From assembly GCA_025526935.1 (NCBI GenBank), contig JAHLKD010000104.1, positions 124,001-188,000 on the forward strand: 64,000 nt of DNA, written 5' to 3'. Of this stretch, positions 55,940 through 64,000 are shown piece by piece. Numbering within the stretch: position 1 is the stretch's first letter; each line of letters begins with the position of its first letter. The DNA is from Cladochytrium replicatum. Its lineage: Eukaryota; Chytridiomycota; Chytridiomycetes; Cladochytriales; Cladochytriaceae. The translations under genes were made by a program, and so were the position numbers. The notes beneath the pieces are model-generated. The model saw only the letters and a list, made by a program, of their open reading frames with translations, made no database searches and was not told where the DNA came from.

Positions 55940-56517
55940 TCAGGCGAAGACTGGTGAAAGCATCCACTTCCGAGTGAGCAGAACAAGCGCAAGAAGACGG
56001 TCGGGGATCTTGATGCCATCGTCAGCAGCTTCCAGCTTCTTCGTGCCGTTGGTGATTGTCTGGATGAAGTTGTTGATGGAACAGCCAGGTAAAAGACGTT
56101 GGTGAAAGATGTCTTTTATGTAGGTCATCAACTGACCATTGCCGTGGGTGAGTAGTTGGCAGCAAGAAGATCCTGGGCGGTTGAGGCGGATTCACAGCGA
56201 ACGATGGTGTTGCAAGCCGGGAGCTGGACGTTCTCCATCAGGAACTTCAGTGGGAGATCGTTACACATCTTGAACTTTTTCGCACCGTCTTCCGTCCATA
56301 CAGTGGCAACACTATTCACCGTGTAGTCAACACCGTCCACCTCGGGAAACTTCTGGGAGTCAAAGTACGGTGTCAGGTCAATGTTCTGGTCCTTGCTGGC
56401 TGTACGAAGACCGAAACGAACAAGACTCCACCACTCACTGAAGACAGAGACGGCGGGATCATCAGTGGATGTGCCTTCACCTTTGAAGGCAGGGATCTTC
56501 GATTCAGTAGAGACCAT
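55940..56517 (-). mobile_element. Gag-like retrotransposon remnant
   Basis: The minus-strand frame from 56517 (MVSTESKIPAFKGEGTS, 129 codons) meets a stop, and a second frame shifted by one base continues with YIKDIFHQRLLPGCSINNFI and IKIPDRLLALVLL. An N-terminal domain followed by an 'I-x-I-x-D-x-LL-x-LL' helix is how Copia-type Gag proteins are laid out; assignment is by this pattern only. No integrase or reverse transcriptase follows, and the right side meets the short direct repeats at 56646-56744. Confidence 0.45.
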
Positions 56518-56645
56518 GGATGGATGACAGTAAAGATGGAGAGATGGTGGATGGATGGTTGGTGGTCGAGAACAGGATAACGACCAGATGCGCCAACTCC
56601 AGGATGAGTAGCTTGAGAGCGTAGCTTGACTCTTAATCTGTTAAT

Positions 56646-56744
56646 CTGTGGTACCAGTTTGTATTAGCTTTACTGAACACCCAATATATATCCCTCTCTC
56701 TCCCACTCTTATCACATACCTGTGGTACCAGTTTGTATTAGCTT
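56646..56744. repeat. 25-bp direct repeats, possible LTR edges
   Basis: A 25-bp segment beginning CTGTGGTACCAGTTTG occurs at 56646-56670 and 56720-56744, 74 bp apart. They lie between the gag-like remnant and the point where glutamate synthase sequence breaks off. On the minus strand TGGCGCATCTGG near 56587 resembles a tRNA primer-binding site. Together this could be part of a long terminal repeat, but complete repeats cannot be delimited. Confidence 0.35.
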
Positions 56745-56769
56745 AACTGGTCCCACAGCCACTCTTTCT

Positions 56770-58574
56770 CTTTTTATACGCCCAGGCACGCGTATCTCCA
56801 ACAGAGGCCCTCGCTCTTGTCAAACGTCGTGTCGACCACGGCCACGGTCCATCCGGGCCTGTACTTGTGCAGCCGGTGGATGGCGTGCCCGTCATCGGCG
56901 GCGAAGATGGGGGTCGGGAGGTACAGACGGTGGGTCTGCGACTCGGCAATCTCGAGGAGGTTGCCCTCGGGCCCCACGTAGCACGCGTGGGACATGACGA
57001 TCTCCTGGCGGATGGGGTCGATAGGCGGGTTGGTAGCCTGGGCGAAGAGCTCTTGGAAGTACTCGTAGATCACGTGGGGCTAGCGCGAGATGCAGGCGAG
57101 AGGGGTGTCGGTGCCCGTGGAGCCGAGCTTCCTGTCCGTCGTAGACCTGCATTCCAAAAACTGGGTTAGCTCAGGGGAAACGGTGGAGATGATTTTCACT
57201 GGACACTCACCATGGGTGTGATGAGCATGTTCAGCTGCTCAATGCTGAAGCCGAACGCAAGCATCCTGGGGTCCTCGGCAACACCAGTCGATTCGAGAGT
57301 GATCTCCTACGCCAGTCCCTCCTCCTTCACACATTCCTTCAGCTTGGCGATCGTCACCAGCTGCCTCTCCAACCATTCTCCGAAAGGCCTGCTGCTGGCC
57401 ACCGACATCTTGAGCTCCTTGTCGCCCACGATCCGCCCTTCCTGCGTGTCAACCAGCAACATCTTTCCGAGCTGCAGTTGCCCCTTGGAGACGGTCTCGG
57501 GCTTGACCGTGATGGTTCCGACCTCGCTAGCGCAGATGATGGTGTCGCCCTCGGTAATGTAGACTCTGCACGGTTGGAGGCCGTTCCGGTCCAGGCAGGC
57601 GCCGACGTACCGACCGTCCGAGAAGGTGAAGAGCGCGGGGCCGTCCCACCGCTCCATCAAGCACGCGACCCACTCGTAGAGGCGCGCTTCTCGGGCTCCA
57701 TCTGCGGCTGGTTCTGCCATGCCTCGGGCACCATCATCATGACGACCTCGGGAAGCGACAGGGCGCCGTTGGTCATGAGCAGTTCGACCACGTTGTCGAA
57801 AGCGGCAGAGTCGGAACCGCCCTCCTCGACCCTGGGAGTGACGGTGTCAAGGAGAGAGCCGAACGAAGGAGAAGAAAGGAGGCTTTGGCGGGCACGCATC
57901 CAGTTCTTGTTTCCGCGAAGTGTGTTGATTTCGCCTAACAACGAGTCAAAACGACTGGATATCAATATTTGTTCCATGTGGATGATAATTTGCAAATGCC
58001 ATACCGTTGTGAGCGAGCCATCCCAGTGGTTGCGCACGGTCCCAGCTGGGGAAGGTGTTTGTCGAGAATCGAGAGTGGACAAGGGCAAAGTATGCCTTGA
58101 AGCGAGGGTCGGTGAGATCGGTAAAGTATCTGTACACCTGATCGGGGGAAAGCAGTCCCTTGTAGGTCATGTTTTTGTTCTACAGGGAGCAAATGTAGAA
58201 CGGGTCGGAAGAGGGAGTGATACGCCAAACGCGGACTTGCCGTCCTCGGCAAAGAGCTCGTGGGGGATGGAGCACATGACACCAGCAACATCACCGTCGC
58301 GAGCGTCGGCACCGACGGCACCACGGTGGGTCATGTTGCAAAGGATACCGCAGGCATCAGCAACGACCTTGTTGGCGATGAAGCCGACACCGCAATCGAG
58401 ATCGGGGTTGTACAGGCCCTGTGCGGGCGGAATGGCATCGGCCCAGGATGAGAAGTCTTTGACGGAAGATGAATCCTCGTCACGGAGTTCCTCTGGCAAA
58501 GGGTTATGTTCCGAGTCGAAGCAAGGTCGAGATTGGGCTTTGTGATTGATGCAGCAGACAGCTAACAGAAACAC
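56770..58574 (-). pseudogene. GLT1: Glutamate synthase (GLT1) N-terminal fragment, broken
   Basis: The minus strand encodes pieces of the glutaminase domain of NAD(P)H glutamate synthase. In order: GLYNPDLDCGVGFIANK with the cysteine nucleophile, MTHRGAVGADARDGD, ALVHSRFSTNTFPSWDRAQP, EINTLRGNKNWMRARQS, EEGGSDSAAFDNVVELL, WDGPALFTFSDGRYVGA, SIEQLNMLITPM and FAQATNPPIDPIRQEIVMS. Between IPHELF and TYKGLLS about 115 residues present in the yeast enzyme are missing. A stop sits at FYICSL, frames change after PQMEPEKR and after LKECVKEEGLA, and an in-frame stop (TAG) lies just before the IYEYFQELFAQ block. Homology ends after TTFDKSEG at about 56775; the remaining roughly 1500 residues are absent. 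One or two genuine introns seem retained, so it derives from a genomic copy. Confidence 0.88.
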
Positions 58575-59059
58575 GTCATTTAGCTAATGAGTAAAGACGG
58601 AGGAGGGAGCCCACTCACCAGCAGCAGACGAAGGGATTTGTTTGGTTCAGCAAAATGGGGGGACAGAAATTGGGAGGCGGGTGTTATTTGATGGACAGGA
58701 GCGGGTGCGATTGCCAGCCACGGTTCCCAATGCCGCGTGACTAGGAACCTTGGATACATTTTAAACCCCGGGTGTGCAGGTAAAAATCGAAAGTTCCTTT
58801 TCCCACGAAAACTTAAAAATTCACAGCATATTTTTTGACAGATTGGCGCTTCTTGTTGATTCTTGGTGTGTAAATTTGCCCTTTTTGGCACTCTGTACAC
58901 AAAAGATCTTGTATTATCATGTTTGGACACTGATTGGCGCTTCTTGTTGATTCTTGTTGCGTCGCTTGGTTGATAGATACCGCAATCATCCCCAAAATTC
59001 CCCTAACCAAATTTCTGAACCAGCTTATCTAGATCTGACTTAACTCACCACAAACCAAC
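58575..59059. other. Spacer with a 25-bp direct repeat
   Basis: Upstream region of the receptor gene. A 25-bp segment beginning GATTGGCGCTTCTTGTTGAT occurs at 58841-58865 and 58932-58956, 91 bp apart. No gene is seen. Confidence 0.6.
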
Positions 59060-62000
59060 ATGATCCTACTGAGCTGGATCGCCTGGGTCCTTTTTCTCTT
59101 GACCGTCTCACCGACCAGTCACGCCCTGGTTGCGGGAAGCAATGGATACGCCTTGAAATTCAGGGGTGAGTTCAACGCTTGAGCGAAAAATGTCTGCAAA
59201 AAATCTCAACAGCAATTCAGGTGCGAAAGCTCCGCAGACACCACTTCAGGCCGTCGAGACTCTGGGTCGGAGCGGTGACTATGTCTGTATGTGAACCAAC
59301 AATAGACCGCTTTGATGTTGGAGAAGCAAATTTTAACTTCACTCTGCTTCTTGGGTCTGCATATTTGCTGCTTGAAAAGGGATCAAGGTATGGATGATCA
59401 TCAGATCCCCAGACCATCTTATTCCCTTAATCATGGTTTCTTGAAATTGCTCAGAGTACCTGCACTGATGATGTCGCCGCTATTCAAAGTATGAAGGGTA
59501 ACTGGTCTGTATCCATGTGGGTCAAGCCGGACATCCTCGAGCATCACAGCCGAGGGTGGCTCCACGTATTCGCTGGGTCCACCGAGGTGACGTTAAATTT
59601 GAAATGCTTTCGGTTCCCTTCGTTCTCTCTCTGATCTTGTTGTATTTCAATCATAATGTTGCAGACCAACTATCTAGCTTTCCAATGGGCAGTTCTCCAA
59701 GGGGGGTTTCCGGTGCTATTCCCGCAGTGGAACTCCCCTTGTGGTGACATATTTCCTTACTGGGTCGGTCGTCCCCGACAGGCTAACCGCACTCAAGTCA
59801 GGCAGAACTTCAATGTGTTACCTGTCAGTTCTGGAGATTGGATGGTAAGGACTGGACTTCTTCATGAATATTGTCGCATCTGTAGCTGACACAAATGGTC
59901 TTTGGCGTTTGGTAGCACTTGTCAGTCACGAGCCAAGCTGGTCTCAACATCATGTACTTGAATGGGCAGGAAGTGGCAAGACAAAACTGCCCGTTGCAGC
60001 AGACCGTCACATTACCTATTCTGCAAGCTCTTGGCACTCGAGATTATGTATCCGATCTGAGTAAAGGAACAAACACCCTCTTCACTAAATTTGAGTTCAC
60101 AGGTCAGTTCTCGAGCGAAAAATGGAGGGTCGACCCATACTGAGAGTTGCTCATATTAGGTGAATTGGCCGAGATGCAGTTTCACGTTCGTGCTCTCCAG
60201 GCCGATGAGATCCGAGCAAGAATGCACCGTCCTCTAACTGATGCCGAGAAAGCGGACCCCAAGCTCGTGCTGTACCTGGACATGGAACGGGTTACGAACG
60301 GTTTTATTCTTGAGGATAGCTCAAATATGCGTAAGCTTCACAATTTTTACCGAATCTTTGCTATAGGGCGAGCTATTGACTTCCCTTTCATTCAAAGAGC
60401 GTCTGCGGGGATACATGGGTGGTGTCGGCGTTTTAACACAAACGCCGTTGATTGTTCCCAGCACAGCTCCAGTAGTAAAAACTCTCAGTTTACCTGCAGC
60501 AAATTATCAAATGAAAGGTATCCAAAGATCCACCAAAAAAAGGGGCCAATTACTAATAGCCACATCCATGTACCATAGCATCTGGGGCATACCCGTCCAT
60601 CGCCGCCTTTCCTATCCACGCATACGATGAAACGGTCACTCCCCCAGTGTATCTACCTGGCTCAGGCCTAGCAACCTGGCGCATATCTTCGCTACCCGAC
60701 CCAAACGTCCTTCAGCTGTTGACGTCCGAGACTGGCCCGGTAATCGACACTGTCCCGTACATTATGAGCGACAGCTCCCCACCTTTCCGACCCGTCTACG
60801 ACAACGGCGGAGACGTTTCGTTGGCCGAACAGATGTGCAAATGGATGGTCTACGGCCGTCACGTTGCAGGTGAACCACAATTCGCAGATCCGCAGAACAA
60901 GACTTGGGGAACGGCGTCGTTCCAGGTACAAGTCACCCGGAATGGTGTGACCCAGACGATCTCTGTGAGGGTCACGATTATGAAGAACAACCCCCCTATT
61001 CTTGGATATTCGTCCAGAGCCCTGACTCAGTGGGTGCTACCGACTGATGGCCAGACAAACACGGTACGCACACCGCAGCCCAAATTGCGACAGACAGGCG
61101 ATGTTTAATTTCTTCATGGCGCTCACTTCCACTAATTATGTAAAGAATTACATACGGATTCCCAATTTCAAGTGGAGCAATGATACATCACAGAGACCAG
61201 CAACCCCAATGTCGATCGAGTACTGGACGGTCCCTTCCACCGAGTTCCGAAGGACCTTCTTTTCCCCCTTCGACACCTCTGGTCGAATCGCGTTTGAAGT
61301 GGGGAAAGATTTCAATTTCGACTACGGTACCACATTTTTCACTTCAGACTTTTGTTCCATATGTGACTGAAAACCTGAAACATGATATTATTTGTTGTCT
61401 TCAAAACTCCACAGGATGGGTCGCCAACTTGAGAGGGCGTGTGTCTACGCCGACGGACAAGTATTTTGGCCGATGGGTACATGTCGCCATGACATCAGAC
61501 GGCACAAGAAGTGGGAAAATGAGACTTTATCTTAACGGTATGCATTGTTGCAACAGAGGCATTAGTTCAGTCGAAAACCAAACCACTCGAATGTTTCCCG
61601 ACTGTTTGCAGGTGAGCTTGTGGACGAGCAGCCCGCTGGAGCATCACCCAACCCAGGATATACAGTAAGTTCGGGAGCCAGAAAGACCCAAAGCCAGTGA
61701 ATTTCCTCAATAGAATCATAACCTCCTCATCTTTCAAACAATCTGCACAGGGAAGTGATGTTGGTAACCTGGACGGAAATTCAATCATGGATGAATTGCG
61801 CATTTGGTGAGGAACCCGTACATGTTTGTCTCTGGATATTATACCAACAGCTTCTCTATTTTTTTTGAATGTCATCCAAAACATCACTCATTAAATTAGG
61901 AACTACAACTTGACTCAAGCTGAAGTCCGCACAAACATGAACCGAAAGGTCACTCCGGGTGATTCAAAACTTGTGCTCTATCACGATTTCGACCTTTCCA

Positions 62001-64000
62001 CCACTCGCTCAGATGGAAGCGTTGTATTCAAGGATCTCTCTTCAAACGGATTCGATTTGATTTGCAATGCCAAAGTTGCCGGCACAACCGGTTGCCCCGC
62101 AGAAAAATCAGGCATACCGATGAGCGGTACAATCGACGATGTGTACTTTCCCGACAATGCAACATCCGTCAGATTTTTCCCTCTGGGACAAGACCCCGAC
62201 GACGAGACCTTCCATCTTCGGATCGTCGTGGACAAGGTTCCACGGAATGCGTCTCTCTTTGCCGACATGTACACGTCCCGTGTGTTAAACTTAGAATTCG
62301 CGAACCAGGTGTCATACCCTTTCAAGCTCACCGACGGGTCGCTCGTCCGTCCACTCGCAATGAACGCTCCCATCGAAGTCAGAGCCAGCGAGAACGGAGG
62401 TGGATTCCCGTACGACAGCTTCACCTTCCATTACACCGATACACTTCTGGACTCCCCGACGGTCACGGTCAACATCTACCGCAAGTGCAACCCAGGCTCC
62501 TACCTTGACAACGTCAACAAAGTGTGCATGCCCTGCCCGGCCGGGATGTTTTCAACCGGTTTCTCGTACGATGCTGCCTGCACTCCTTGCCCTGCTGGTA
62601 CGAGCCAAAGCCAGACTGGCCAGGTGTCTTGCCTTCCTTGCCAAAGTGCGGTGTTGGACGTCGGCAACAGCACCAGCATAAACGCTTCCTTGGCAATGCG
62701 TGAAGTGCAGTCCGGACTGTGGATCGGTCGCCCGGATGTTTTTTCCACTACAGGCACATTCCAGGACCTTACCGGACAAGCACTTTGCAGTCCCTGTACC
62801 CAAAACACCTATGCCATCGCATCGGGCTCGCCCAAATGCAACGGAAGGATCGTGGTTCCGGCATATCTCTCTGTCATCCCCCCGGCAATATTTCTAGGCT
62901 TGGCCGCGACGGAAGTGCAGAAAAGTGTCGAGGACAAGGTAGCAAACGTCGCTGTTCCGGTAGCAATCACCATCATCGGCCTCATCGTTGCATCAGTCGC
63001 CGCTGGATGTTTGGTGCTTGTCCAGCTATACAGAAAGAACCCCATCATCGTGACTTCTTCGTCATTCTTTGTGACGATCACTTGCGCAGGAATTGTTTTG
63101 GGAGCCCTCTCTGTCATTCCTGGAGGATTGAGGCCATCTTTGGGCAGCTGTGTTGCCGAAATATGGATGATCACCCTGTCGGGATCTATCGTTGTCGCCT
63201 CCTTGATTGCAAAGACTTTTCGGTAAGATTGGGCTTTTTACAAACCTGAACACATAACTCATCAAAATCCCTTCAAAAAAATAAAAACAAAAATAAACTA
63301 AACAAACGAATCCTCAATACAGAATTTTCCGGATTTTCAATAAGTGAGCACTTTCCTGAATCCGGCCGATTCAAAGGATGTTAACTGACTACTTGTTCAC
63401 TTCCAGTCCCCGACTTATGAGAGGTAGTCTCTCCAACCAGACCTTGATGGTGTACATTGCAGGACTCCTTTCAGGCAATGTTGTCCTTCTCATCATCTGG
63501 AGTGTTGTGAGCCCTCCTCAAAATACCGTCATTCGGGTTGGGGACTCCACCACCTTGATCTTTGAGGCGTGTCAGTCCGCCGATCCCAGCGTGCAGACTG
63601 TCATGTTGGCGCTCCTGTATATCTACAACGGGGTGCTCTTGTTGGTTTTGTCAGGACTTGCCTATGTCACTCGTACCGTGAAGGCGGCTTACAACGAAGC
63701 CTTCTACATTGCCATTTTGTAAGTTACCGGCCATGCGAGCCCATCCATAATCGGTCATCAACAATCATTGCTAAACTTCGACTCGTGTTGGCTTCAGCGT
63801 CTCTGGGGTCATGTTCATCTCCCTGTTTGCAATTTGGATTGTCTACCTTCCCTTTTTGGACGCTGCAACATCTTACATCGTCAAGGCCATCATCATCCTG
63901 TTCGTCTGTATATTGGCACTGGTTACATTGGTCGGTGTCAAGCTGTGGAAGATTTGGACCCGTGGCGATATCGAGACTGGAAATAGCAAAGCGGACCTGA
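59060..64000 (+). CDS. LamG-domain class C (GABA-B-like) GPCR, 3' end outside the window
   Basis: Large cell-surface receptor with many short introns. It starts with a signal peptide (MILLSWIAWVLFLLTVSPTS). A first LamG/concanavalin-like domain follows (WSVSMWVKPDILEHHSRG; INVMYLNGQ-type strand NIMYLNGQEVARQ; AEMQFHVRALQADEIRARM), then a linker and a second LamG domain (MSIEYWTVPSTEFRRTFF; RWVHVAMTSDG; IMDELRIW). A cysteine-rich region comes next (CNPGSYLDNVNKVCMPCPAG; CTPCPAGTSQSQTGQ). Hydrophobic helices from about 62860 match 7tm_3: VAVPVAITIIGLIVASVAAG, FFVTITCAGIVLGALSVI, ITLSGSIVVASLIAKTFRIF, TLMVYIAGLLSGNVVLLIIW and further helices to the window edge. No Venus-flytrap ligand domain is visible, so LamG domains may sense the ligand. 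The last codons are open at 64000. Some early exon junctions (59287-59460) are unresolved. Confidence 0.85.

Overview
The window looks like nuclear DNA of a flagellated, intron-rich early-diverging fungus, most likely a chytrid. The reasons are fungal-type genes (DAL5-like permease, MET6, MRD1, MAK5) with many short introns, an LRRC49-like tubulin polyglutamylase subunit that implies a flagellum, and a LamG plus class C GPCR receptor. Also present are a decayed repeat gene of the 'VLxWWxxSGLxL' type common in chytrids and fungal-type 18S and 5.8S rRNA sequence. Gene models were assembled by hand from splice sites, reading phase and known family motifs; no database search was run.

Positions 1.7-35.5 kb form a compact housekeeping block: MFS permease, MAK5 helicase, RAD21 cohesin, a class I methyltransferase, eIF2B epsilon, MRD1, a cytochrome P450, a PB1-UBA protein, LRRC49 (minus strand), cyclophilin H, a PAF-acetylhydrolase II-like esterase, MET6 (minus) and a GT4 glycosyltransferase (minus). 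RNA and ribosome biogenesis (MAK5, MRD1, PPIH) and translation control (eIF2B epsilon) are prominent. There is no operon-like logic, but LRRC49 and PPIH start only 40 bp apart on opposite strands.

Positions 35.9-58.6 kb form a repeat-rich island with few or no intact host genes. It holds Copia-like remnants, short tandem arrays and a nested pair of hAT DNA transposons. The outer copy E0 (37543-50601) has an 8-bp target duplication ATCATGTC. The inner copy E1 (39470-46386) has an 8-bp duplication GGCCCGGT and sits, inverted, inside E0. Each copy carries a BED/hAT transposase gene and a second gene for an unrecognised coiled-coil protein, separated and flanked by arrays of a roughly 96-bp repeat. 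E1 has an intact transposase; E0 is decaying. Next come an interrupted zinc-finger gene fragment, an 18S-ITS1-5.8S pseudogene with a large internal deletion, more tandem repeats, a gag-like remnant and a broken N-terminal piece of glutamate synthase.

From 59.06 kb to the window end runs one large receptor gene: signal peptide, two LamG-like domains, a cysteine-rich stretch and a class C seven-helix domain, cut off by the window edge.
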